A stretch of DNA of 64,000 bases from Tricholoma matsutake (taxonomy: Eukaryota; Basidiomycota; Agaricomycetes; Agaricales; Tricholomataceae). The notes under the pieces were generated by a model. The model was given only the letters and a program-made list of their open reading frames with translations. It had not been told where the DNA came from and searched no databases. This document shows positions 45,359-55,660 of this stretch, piece by piece. Position 1 is the stretch's first letter. Each line of letters starts with the position of its first letter. The translations under genes and the position numbers were made by a program. The DNA lies in assembly GCA_026075535.2 (NCBI GenBank), contig AP026547.1, positions 9,796,001-9,860,000 of the forward strand, read 5' to 3'.

Positions 45359-45606
45359 TGTAGCCGTGGCGGCAGCCCCCACAGCAGAGCTCACAGCCAG
45401 AGTCCAGCATCTCCCTTAGCGGTCACGTGACCTCATTGACAGACACGCGCTTGTTGTAGACAGGAATGGATCTGGGCTTGTCCGCGTCCATAGCGCCTCC
45501 CGTCTAGTAGTAGACACGAGTCCATCCTGAGCCGCTCCTGTCTAGTAGTAGATGGAAGCCCAGGTCCCCGCTAGTCCCATTAGGGTGGTTTGACTGGCCA
45601 TCTCCA
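45359..45606 (+). repeat. 3' LTR of the Gypsy element (248 bp)
   Basis: Same length and ends as the 5' LTR (TGTAGCCG...ATCTCCA), preceded by the polypurine tract GTGAGGGGGGGCACA at 45,343-45,357. Confidence 0.93.
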
Positions 45607-45849
45607 CCGTGCCCCAATGAAGCAGGAGGTCTTGAAGTTGCACGGTCGATTGGTGGATATGAACAAGTGGCTGGCTGAATTGGAGACTGATGATGATGCT
45701 CAACCCAGAAACCCAAACAAAAGCCACAAAATGGCTTCAGATGGTATAACACGAGTCAGAGGAAGGTTGCGAGGCCCTCTAGATGTCACCTGTCAGATCG
45801 ACCGTCAAATAGTCATAAAAGGATTGCTTGTCAAAGCAGTTCAAGGCTA

Positions 45850-47130
45850 AAAGAATGTGTTTCGAGACTTTGCGATGATTTTCGAGGGGTTGCGATGATT
45901 TGCGAGGTGTTGCGATGCTTTTTGAGATGTCGCGATACTTTTCAAAGAGGTTTCAAGGAATTTCGAGTGTGCAGTTATGTTCGGACACAAGATCGGGGGA
46001 CTAGACGAGTAGTAGAAGTGACGAAAAGGCTAATCAAGGGAAGCAAGAGCGAAAATAGCGTAATGCGAGGAATTTCGAGGAAGTTTAGTGTAAAACACCA
46101 AACTTTGGACTGAATAAGACTAAACTGTACTCATAAATCACTGTGATCTGGGAGGAAGACGACGACTTTCTTGTTTTTCTTTGTATCTAGTACATCTTTT
46201 TATATAAAATAAAGAAAGTACCTAAAAAGGCTAGAGAACATGAGGCAAACATGTGGAAAACTCGAGGCAAAAGACAATATAAGTACATCAGAACAATAAA
46301 GCGAGCCTAGAAGGGGTGAATATAACACATGATGAAGAAATAATAAGAAAGAATAGCTAAAACTGGACTGTCCTTGTTATAAATTGAATAGAAGATCGGA
46401 AACTGCTTTGAGCGGATTGTATGCATGCACATGCGGTCGAAATGTGTTCGATATACTCGATATAGTGTCCCATGTGTCCAGCATGCATCCGAAGATCATT
46501 CAAATAGAAAATACTGTGTCCAACAATGTTTTTCGAGGTTCGATGTTTTTCGAGATTCGATGTTTTTCGAAGATTTTCGAAGATTCTTCGGACTTCGTTC
46601 ATGGCCCGATATCGGTGCGATATTGTTTGACAATGGTAGGGAATACATCTGGCATGTGTGCGATGATTATTCGGATGGCGATATAGTGTCCGATGTCGAT
46701 TTTCGTTGTTTGATGATGCTCATGCTGTTTGATTGCATTTGATATGATGCTCATGATGCTCAACGATGTTCAATCACATTCGATATGATGCTCACGATGC
46801 TCAACGATGTTCGATGATGCTCGATGATGCTCGAGTCGGTTGAGGAAATATTGGACTTGTTCAAAGGCCGATATCGCTGCGATATTGCTCGATACTGGTT
46901 CGGAACTCGTCGACAATGCTCCAAGTGTCTATCCCAAGCTGTCCGAAGGTCGGGGAGTTGTACTATAGCGGTCGAAGGCATATGAAGAATTTCGAGGTGT
47001 CGCAAAGAGTTTCAAAGCATTGCGAAGGATTTTGAAGCATTCTCGTGACTTTGTAGAGCTTTGTAGAGCTTTGTAGAGCTTCAGAGGGGTTTGTATGGGT
47101 TCGTAGAGGTTTGTATGGGTTTGTAGAGCT
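45850..47130. repeat. TCGA/GCGA-rich low-complexity tract
   Basis: Dense short words: TTGCGATGATTTTCGAGG (45,870-45,920), TTTTTCGAGATTCGATG (46,530-46,590), GATGCTCAACGATGTTCGATG (46,740-46,840), and TTGTAGAGCT three times in a row (47,051-47,080). CpG is frequent, unlike the flanking transposons. Overlapping frames of about 100 codons exist on both strands but translate to biased, unrecognised sequence. Confidence 0.6.
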
Positions 47131-47530
47131 TCAACGACAATCATAGATGTGATTTTCTGAGCTTGAACGACAAGGTGGACCTATCACTGAGGGAAGCTCC
47201 AAGGAGGAATCAGAAGACAAACATCCACCAAATGTAGATGCCATGGTGCCGTTGATGATCCATCTGCCAATGTTGTCAATGTTTGTCAATCCAGCCAATT
47301 TGTGTGAATCCATTTGCTCCCCACAGTCACCTGTTCTCACTATTATGACCACAGCTACATCGGCAATCCCTGATGCCAGCTCTTTTAGCAATGCATGTGC
47401 AACTTCGACCTCCCCAGATCCAACATCAAAAGACACTATGCAAATGTCCCCCCTCCTGCCAGATACCACCATCTCAATTTTAAAAGCATCAACACCCCCA
47501 GCATAATTCTATGTTGAATGAAAAATAATG
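47131..47530. other. Unassigned sequence between the TCGA tract and the KDZ repeats
   Basis: Open frames of 87-113 codons exist on both strands (47,243-47,506 plus; 47,131-47,472 minus). The plus-strand one is Ser/Thr/Pro-rich. I recognise neither. Confidence 0.35.
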
Positions 47531-49310
47531 ATATTGTTTAGACTAAGCTTATTTGTGTATATATTTTGATCAATATATGCATAGTTATTTCATTAATAGA
47601 TGGAGTATGAGGTATATATTGAATTAATCAATATATACAGCAATTTGACAGCTGGTAGTGAAAATGTTACCGGTGACATAATGCACCATAATGGGCCCAT
47701 ATGGATAGTATGCTCTATGGAATGATCGCACAGGCCCATGATAGTAAAAAGAGAAAGGTATGGGCCCACATGACTATAGTGCATAGGACTTGAATTACTG
47801 CTGTTATTACAAATCATAAAGGATATATGCAAAAATGGTACATTGTAGTGACTGACATCAGTAGAGATCAAGTCGGGCCCAGTCTTTCACATAGCTCATA
47901 AAGAATTGTACACTACTAGCTGCCGGTGGTCACTAGAACATAAATAATAAACACAGCAGTGGTAACATGCTGTAGGAATGTGGAAGGAGGATACAAGGAT
48001 ATATGCAAAAACAGTACATTGAAGTGACCGACACTGTTAGTGATAAAGTCACCGGTGGCCATAAGTGTAAAAGTCAAGCTAAGTGAATGTCCAGCGCTGG
48101 TTACTGTAGAACCCCATGAGCTAAGAAAATGTGTATTGGCCCATCCTAACATAATACAGGGAAATGGGCCCATATGAATGATACACTTGATGGAATGATT
48201 GCATGGGCCCATGATAGTAAAAGGAAAACAGTATGGGCCCACACGACTATAGCATACAGGACTTGAATTACTGCTGTTATTACAAATCATAAAGAATATA
48301 TGCTAAAACAGTACATTGTAGTGACTGGCACCAGAAAAGATAACATCATGCCGGTCATTCCCATAGCTCTTAGACTTGTATGCTAATCACCACCAGTGGT
48401 CACTAGAACATGGATAACAAAAAGCAATGACATGCTGTAAAACTGTGGGAGGATACAAGGATATGCAAAAACAGTACATTGTAGTCACCAGTGCCGGTAG
48501 TGATAAAGTCACCAGTGGCGATAAGCATCCAAGTCAAGAGCTAAGTGAATGACCAGCCCCGGTTACTGTAGAACCCCATGAGCTAAGAAAATGTGTATGG
48601 GTCCATCCTAACATAATACAGGGAAATGGGCCCATACAAATGATACACTTGATGGAATGATTGTGTGGGCCCATGATAGTAAAGGGAAAACAGTATGGGC
48701 CCACATGACTATAGCATACAGGTCTTGAATTACTGCTGTTACTACAAATCATATGTCACCAGTAAACTTCCCTGGTGCTAAAAAATCACAGAACCTCATA
48801 GGAAACAGGCAATTGCACAGGCACCGATGGCAGCAATAAGCACACAAGTCTTTAGGAGCCAAGTGAATGACCAGCACCAGTTACTGTAGAACTACATGAG
48901 GTAATGAAACATGCATGTGCCCATCCCAACATAATGGGGCATAATGGTCTGATGGATGATACGCTCGATGAAATGATCAATATGCAGAAACAGTACATTG
49001 TAGTGACCAGCGCCGGTAGTGATAATGTCATGGGGGGCAATAAGCATACAAGTTCAGAGCTAAGCAAATGACTGGTGCCATGATCAGCGATGGTCACTGT
49101 ACATGACCTAAAGAAATGTGTATGGGCCCATCCCATACAAGAATCTATACAAAAATGGTACATTGTAGTGACCAGTGACAGTAGTGACAATGGTAGTGAT
49201 AATGCACTGGCACTTAGGGTAACATATTTTGACAAATATATGCATGGTTATTTCATTAGTAGATGAAGTATATAAGGAATATATTGAATATATTGATGCA
49301 TGGCAGCACC
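47530..49310. repeat. Left subterminal repeat field of the KDZ element (GGGCCC repeats)
   Basis: Three diverged units (about 47,690-47,870, 48,165-48,350 and 48,625-48,760) each contain ATGGGCCCATA, GATGGAATGATTG, GGGCCCATGATAGTAAAAGG, TATGGGCCCACA and AATTACTGCTGTTATTACAA. Exact GGGCCC occurs ten or more times. A roughly 80-bp word (ATATGCATAGTTATTTCATT) occurs directly at about 47,573 and 49,238 and brackets the field. Confidence 0.75.
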
Positions 49311-49484
49311 AAAAAAAAACCATCTGCCGACCCCAGTGATTAGGGTAAAGCATGGGTGCAGGTCAACCCACAGTAACTAAGTGGCAGGTTTGACAGGTAT
49401 GGGTATGGTTGCCAAAACGCCATACCTGTGGCATACCATACCCATTTTGGTGGTAGGTAGCTGACAGACCATGGTAGAAACCTG

Positions 49485-51544
49485 TCACTGCAGTTGCAGT
49501 GTTAGAACAGGTGTGGTGTTGACAGGTGCAGGAAGGATTTCTCCATCCACTTGTCTGGCACCAGGAATGAAACTCGGTGAAAAGCATGAGAAACATTGCC
49601 AGACATGGCCACCAACATGGAAAAGACCAATACCATGCAGAATGGTGATGCCGAGTGGTAGCTGGATATACTGACTCTCCTCCATCTGAAGTCTGAGCCT
49701 CTTCCAATACTGGCACATTATATCATAAATCAAAATGGTTTTCTTGAGTCTGGTGATATTAGTGTTTTTCAAAGCTTCAGATAAAGAATAGTCCATGTGT
49801 GCTTGTCTAGAAAAAGTTACATAATGTCTCTCAAATTGTGAAGATATCTCACTGTTCCCCTTTTTGGAAGTCAACCACCGCACCAGGGCAGAAGCCACCA
49901 TGGCGGCCACAAGCAGTTGCACTGACACCAGTTACATCAGAACCCTTGTATTTGATAAAGCAGTCATTACAGCATGATGCTCATTGCAGGTCAGTTTCTA
50001 ATAATTTGTAGTTAGTAAATACACTGAAAGTCTTTCAAATATCTTACCTCTTTTACCTCCTTAGCAATGGCAAGGTGTGATTTGTAGCGATTTGGCTTGG
50101 TCATGAAAAAATCACCATGACTGAGCTTAATATCACGGTGAGAATTTTTGTGCTTCTGCTGAACAGTGGTGAAGTTTTCATTCATGACAAAAGTCTGAGT
50201 GTATGCCATTCTGAGGTAGAATTACATTAAATACATTCCAATTCATGTGATTTGACTTACTGGTCAGGATCCTTGGTCCAATTTTCTGGCAGATTGACAC
50301 CTGGCTGAGGACATGCAGCACAGAATGTTGGGATGTCAGTTGCACCATGCATTGCAGCTGCCAATGAGCTGCCAGTGCCAGACTGTGATTCTCCCCAGTG
50401 GCCTCTCCACTTCAAATGTTTCAACATTTGCCATAGCCAGCTTGCCCTGAGAAGCTCCCTGTATTGATCCTAAAGTACTGATGTCAGAGATATTGACAAC
50501 TGTAGTATATCATTCATACCTCCACAACATTAGGAAATAAGGGTGAAGTCATGCACCAGAGCTTCTGGTAGTATCGATAGGCTGAAGATTTACATTCCAG
50601 ATGGGACAATTGCGCATCATTGAGGACTTTAAATGTATGCAGTCTTGAGATTTTTGTAGCTGACCGGGAAAAGCCCCAATTGCAACAAGTGATTTTCCTG
50701 CTCTTGACAGCAATTACACCACTTGACCCACATACAATGTACACCAGAAACATTGATTACTGTCAATTTGTGGCAATCCATCAGTGTTGGGAAAGTTGTG
50801 GGACCAAGGTCATAAATGCTGGTAAACCTTTTCATCTCCTTGATGATGTTGTTGGTTCCATCACCTTCTGTAGCATCATCCAAATCATCTTCATAATTGT
50901 TGGCCTCTTGTCCAACCACATCCAGCACTGAGGGGTGAAAGTAACTTGGGCAGGATGCACCATTGTGACTGAGATGTAAAACTAACCTGACTTGGAACAA
51001 CCAAGCTGGTTCAAAATAGGAACCTGTCCAGTGGTCGATGCGGTGAAATGGGTTTGAGCATGGTTATCACAGCAGCAGTCAGTACAGAACATGGGATTGA
51101 AAAGACAGTCTCGGCATCACCAGGTGGCAGCATCATCCCCACACAAATTGCATTTCATGCAATTGGGTATGGATAGTAGTGCTTCCAAATACATGGCCTT
51201 TTTAGGCAGCCATTCTTCGATGTAATCTTGAGGTGTCTGAGGGTAATATTAGCATAGTAAATGTGGTAGCCATAATAAGTCACCTTTGAAGAGGGGGATC
51301 AAGATCTGCAATGAGATTTAGAGGGTGATGCTCAATTGGTTCATTGGACATCAGAGATATTATATTGGTGTTGGATGTGGTCGCCAATCCTGACACTTCT
51401 CTTTGCCTTCTTATGCCTTGGAGTTGACTGAGGACTTTGCTGAACTGGTACAAGGCAATCCCTTTGTCCCCATGATGTCTGGGAGCAAATGACAGTCATC
51501 TGGGAGATTCTTCCAATGATGGTGTGAGCATGTCCTCTAGGCAT
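49485..51544 (-). pseudogene. KDZ-family transposase with CxC2-type cysteine cluster
   Basis: Minus strand. N-terminus at 51,544; after a probable intron comes DYIEEWLPKKAMYLEALLSI, then a cysteine cluster with CRDCLFNPMFCTDCCCDNH (about 51,120-51,070) and HRIDHWTG. The CxC2 part follows as INVSGVHCMWVKWCNCC, FPVSYKNLKTA, and ECKSSAYRYYQKLWCMTSPL (50,800-50,530). The transposase core is ACGRHGGFCPGAVVDFQKGE (49,935-49,860), then in another frame HMDYSLSEAL, ILIYDIMCQYWKRLR with the first catalytic Asp, and GARQVDGEI with an acidic residue. It ends soon after, lacking the C-terminal third. Several stops and shifts make it inactive. In-frame stops include a TGA within the cysteine cluster. Confidence 0.8.
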
Positions 51545-51849
51545 GATGGTTTGTAGACCAATGTAGAATTATTGAACAAGCATCTCCAGGATTATATAGG
51601 CACTGTAGGCAGTGAGGAAACATGGCAACATGGCAATGTAAATGACAATGGTACCATGTAGAGGTTACCATGGTAATGTTCTACACTACAGCATACTAAC
51701 ATGTTACCTAGGTCATACTCACAAAGCTACCATCGATGTTTCCAATGGAAAATTACACTGGCAGTGTTTGTGATAACCATTGGTCAATAGTTTCTTACTA
51801 CACCGTTGTTACTGTTCTGTACTACTGCAAATCACATATGACATGCTGT

Positions 51850-52650
51850 AGTCATGTGAGCCCATATCTTGCTATTTGACCATCATGGGCCCACCCAGTC
51901 ACTTTGTGTTGAACATATTATATGTATGGGCCCATGCCCTTGAATTATGTTCAAATGGGCCCATACAGATTTCTGGATCGTTGCACTTTTTGACCAATGT
52001 GGTTTCTGGGACTGTGGGCACATCACCGGCAGCACCTGTGATGGTTTCTATAGACCTCGTGCTCATTAGCCTGTAATTTTTTCTTGCAATGTTTCAATGT
52101 GTTGTAAAACAGACATTTATATAGGGTTGTCTGATCCATCAGTGCCTATGCCATTGCCTGTGAGGTTCTGTGAATTTTCAGCTCTGGGAAACTTTACCAG
52201 CAATGTATGATTTGTAATAACAGCAGTAATTCAAGGCTTGTATGCTATAGTTGTGTGGGCCCATACTGTTTTCCTTTTACTATCATGGGCCCACGTGATC
52301 ATTCCATGGAGCATATCATTGTATGGGCCCATTGTGTATTATGTTAGGATGGGCCCATACACATTTTCTTAGCTCATGGGGTTCTACAATAACTGGGGCC
52401 CGTCATTCACTTAGCTCTGACTTGTACGCTTATGGCTGCAGGTGACTTTATCACTACCGGCATCGGTCACCACAATGTACTGTTTTTGCATATATCCTTA
52501 TCCTCCCACATTCCTACAGCATACAGCATGTCACCATTGCTGTGTTTGTTATCCATGTTCTAGTGCACCCCGACTGTGATTAGCATACAAGTCTTTTAAG
52601 AGCTATGTGAATGACTGGCGCTGACTTTATCTTTTCCGGCACTGAGAGAT
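51850..52650. repeat. Right subterminal repeat field of the KDZ element
   Basis: Contains the same words as the left field but inverted: TTGTAATAACAGCAGTAATT (52,211), GTGGGCCCATACTG, CTATCATGGGCCCACG, GATGGGCCCATACACATTTT, and ACCACAATGTACTGTTTTTG. This inverted arrangement around the transposase gene fits long subterminal inverted repeats. Confidence 0.75.
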
Positions 52651-52914
52651 ACAGTTAGGAAATACCTGACTGCCACACAAGCGACAGTTGCTGTCTGGCC
52701 AGTATCAGGATTAATCTATGTCTAATCTCATTGGACATTACTACTGTCTTCAACTAATGATTGTTCTCTTGTGTCACTTGCCTGTGTATCTTATTGACAT
52801 CAGCCCACATGCTTCCAGCTGGGGCAACCACTAGCACTTTCCCCAACTTAATGCCACCAGTGGAAATTTATATAAATTAGGGAGTAAAAACTTAAATAGA
52901 CAACTTGTTAAGTG

Positions 52915-54040
52915 TCAAGATGCTCCCTCATTTGATTCTGCACATCCTCCCAGTAAGCCAACAATTTCCTGTCCTTCTGAAGTTGGGTATCATTTTATTG
53001 AACTGTCTCAGTCATCCTTTTCCATGTCAAATGCAGGTCATCAAAGATCTTCATCATTAATTGTATTTCAGCCATGTCACCGGCGGCATATGGGACCGGC
53101 CATAGGTCTTGTCAGGTGAACTGGATCTGATGAAACTTAAGATAAATTCAAGGACAACAACATGTTACTTGCCTGTGGCCAATGAACCACCAGGAAGTCG
53201 TGTGGAGCAAATGGGTATGAGTTGTAGTTCTCCAGATCATTCTGTTTACTCCACCAAAAATTGACATAGCTATCAACGATATGGGTGGGGTTATCAGCAT
53301 TGACCTTCAAGTACCTTTGTATCGCTGGAATGTATTCTAGTTCCAGAAAATCTTTGCCCTCAGGATCATTGTGTTCTGAGCACCACAAAGTCCCATCCTG
53401 CACCATCTTTATGGTTTCCACGATGAGCGGGTGAGTGTATGGAGCACTGCCACCCATAGAGGCATAAATTCCAATGGCCATCAAGAATTCCTTCTAAGTT
53501 GGTATTGGTGATGAGATAATTGGCAATTATGATATGTTCACTTACAGTCTCATAAAATATGCCAGACACCCACCCCAACCATGACTCATCGTAGTCTCCA
53601 TCATTCTCTACCACATGGATCCATGTGGTGATTGCAGCATGGAGACGTGACATTCCATACAACAGCACTTCCTGCCCATGTGCTAGATCATTCTGTGCTG
53701 GTAGTAGTCTCATAGTACTCTCTCAAATGCTGAGATCACAAGCTACCTGTTGAGCAGTGATGGCCTGCTCATGGAACCCAGTAGGTTTGACTGTAGGGTG
53801 AGGGTTCTCTAGGAAATCGGTGTTCCTCTGATGCTCGACCTCTATTTGATTCAATGTGGTAGCAAATTCGCCAGCAGTAACAGGGTCAGGTTTATATGGC
53901 TGGCAAGGCACAGATTCGAGGTTTGTATAGTGGGATAGCATAACTTCAATGCAGTTGTAGATACAGAATGTTTGGATGATTAAGTAATAAATGGACAAAT
54001 TATCATCGGCGCCGGGAACAAGCACCAATGATAAGTCCAT
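52915..54040 (-). pseudogene. Unidentified spliced gene beside the KDZ transposase
   Basis: Minus strand. A frame from 54,040 runs through a TGA near 53,720 in the same phase to a GT donor at 53,545; a 52-nt intron (53,494-53,545) joins it to KEFLMAIGIYASMGGSAPYT and on to APHDFLVVHWPQ near 53,170. Further down, MAEIQLMMKIFDDLHLTWKR and a charged helical segment reach about 52,915. Conserved-looking features include QEVLLYGMSRLHAAITTWIH, an EPEGKDF-like acidic turn (DPEGKDFLELEY) and several Trp residues. I recognise no family. It shares orientation and GGGCCC repeats with the KDZ gene, so it may be a passenger or a second transposition protein. Confidence 0.5.
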
Positions 54041-54700
54041 ATGGGCCGATGTCTATAGGAAAACCAGTGGTGGGCCAATACAATCATTCCCTATCAAATA
54101 GAATCATCACATGGGCCCATGTATATGTGGTAAGCAGTTCAAACTCTTAACTACACCCTCTGTCAAGTCAGTGAAATTGTGCGCTCATACCTCCAGATTC
54201 TGGCCCCTACATTGGGACATTTGTTTATATCTAACCATAATCTATAGCAGGACATCACATCAATAATCGGTGTCTAAAACAATTGGCTAGTGTGGCATGT
54301 CCCAGGGCCACATGCATCCAACTGCCGATATCTGCTGACCTGCTGCTGCACTTTTTCCTACCAACCTACAATGATCATCGGCGCCGGGAACCAGCACCAA
54401 CAATATGTCCATATAGGCCGATGTCTATAAGAAAACCAGTGGTGGGCCAATACAATTGTTCTGTATCACACGTATTCATCACATGGGCCCATGTATATGT
54501 GGTAAAATGTAGTAAAATGGTGACTGTGCTAGCCGGTGCCATGATTCAGATGTTACTGCCGCTGAGAATTTTTCAGCAATTACCACCAGGAAGAATCATC
54601 ACCAGCAGTGAATCTGTATACTGGGCCCACATGGATGCATCACACCCTGGGCCCACACAAGTCTTTCCTGCTGTGGGCCCAATCTGCTACTGACAGATCT
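53998..54700. repeat. Outer GGGCCC repeat field
   Basis: A block near 54,008-54,130 recurs at 54,378-54,500 (GGCGCCGGGAAC, GGCCGATGTCTATA, AAACCAGTGGTGGGCCAATA, ACATGGGCCCATGTATATGT). Three more GGGCCC sites lie at 54,620-54,680. This field bounds the unidentified gene on its 5' side. Confidence 0.7.
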
Positions 54701-54839
54701 ATCATGGTTTTGCAGAAATCTGCTGAATGGATATACCATTGTTTTTTACTGAACAGTGTGGTTTTTGCAGCAAATTTTGCTTACCTGATGGGTGTCCCAG
54801 AGCCCCTCCCTGATCTTCCAAGACTAACCAAGACCCCTC

Positions 54840-55240
54840 ACATCCCATTTGGATGGGGAGGAGGGGTAGCACAGGTGGGTGTGGGTTGTGCCACATCGGC
54901 GCCTGTCATTACCAGTAGTATAGATCCTAAAAATGAAAGATTACAATTAGTTAGCTTATATGTAAAAAGAAGAAACAAACAAAAAAAAAGTACCTAGAGC
55001 CCAAACAATGGGTTGCCATCATTTGGGCTCACATTGCCATCATTTGCAGCCATTTGTGGCTTGTGCAGGCTTGGTAATGGGCATGGGAGTGGTGATGATG
55101 GGTGGTGATGGAGTTGTGTTAGTGGTAGAGAGTCGAGGGAAGGAGGAAGGGAGTGGCGGCATCATGAGTCGATGTGGACAGTGGTGGAGGTGTGTGGGCA
55201 TCGCAATAGTCGCACATAGGCATCAGAGCTGAGTTTGAAA
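54840..55240 (-). repeat. Composite repeat module
   Basis: On the minus strand GAGCCCAAATGATGGC and TTGTTTGGGCTC form the inverted repeat (about 54,997-55,030), followed by TAGGTACTTTTTTTTTG, an intron-like stretch and TTAGGATCTATACTACTGG near 54,920. Same layout as the modules near 7.4, 28.1, 34.7 and 37.5 kb. Confidence 0.6.
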
Positions 55241-55660
55241 TAACAACAAAAATGGAACGACAAAATGAAGGCAAAATGCAAGCGAAAATGACCATCTTTG
55301 CAAAATGGAGGGGTGTGCTCCATTGATCATTTTTCGGTTCAGTTCAACTCATTCTCAAGTTCATTTTTGAAAAATGGAACAAAAATGAAAACTGAAAATG
55401 AGCCGAAAATGGCCCGAAAATGGCTACCGTGAACATTCAATCTGTGCAAACAGTACAAAATAGATGACTCGGAGATATGTAAATTACATAGTACATGATT
55501 ACTTGAAGATGAGTTTGCTAAGGGTAGATAAAATTGTGACGAAGATTTAAATTGTGATTCATTGTGGCTGGTGTGGCGAAAAAATTAGAGCTGTGGCAAA
55601 GATGGCTCCACACTGCCACACCTCCCATACATCCCACACGCTGCCAGTCAGATGCGATTT
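55241..55660. other. AAAATGG-rich low-complexity sequence, no gene
   Basis: From 55,245 to 55,440 the words AAAATGG, AAAATGA and GAAAATGG recur at short intervals. The rest up to the inverted-repeat arm has no recognisable feature. Confidence 0.5.

Larger units (their letters stand above)
38213..45606 (+). mobile_element. Full-length Gypsy-type LTR retrotransposon
   Basis: Two 248-bp LTRs enclose gag, pol (protease, RT, RNase H, integrase in Gypsy order) and a small third ORF. TGG at 38,463, just after the 5' LTR, fits a primer-binding site, and GTGAGGGGGGGCACA before the 3' LTR fits a polypurine tract. GTGCC lies 2 bp outside each LTR (38,206-38,210 and 45,609-45,613), a probable 5-bp target duplication. 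The left flank belongs to a repeat whose uninterrupted inverted copy is at 62.65 kb. Coding regions have five in-frame TGA stops and two frameshifts, so the copy is inactive. Confidence 0.93.
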
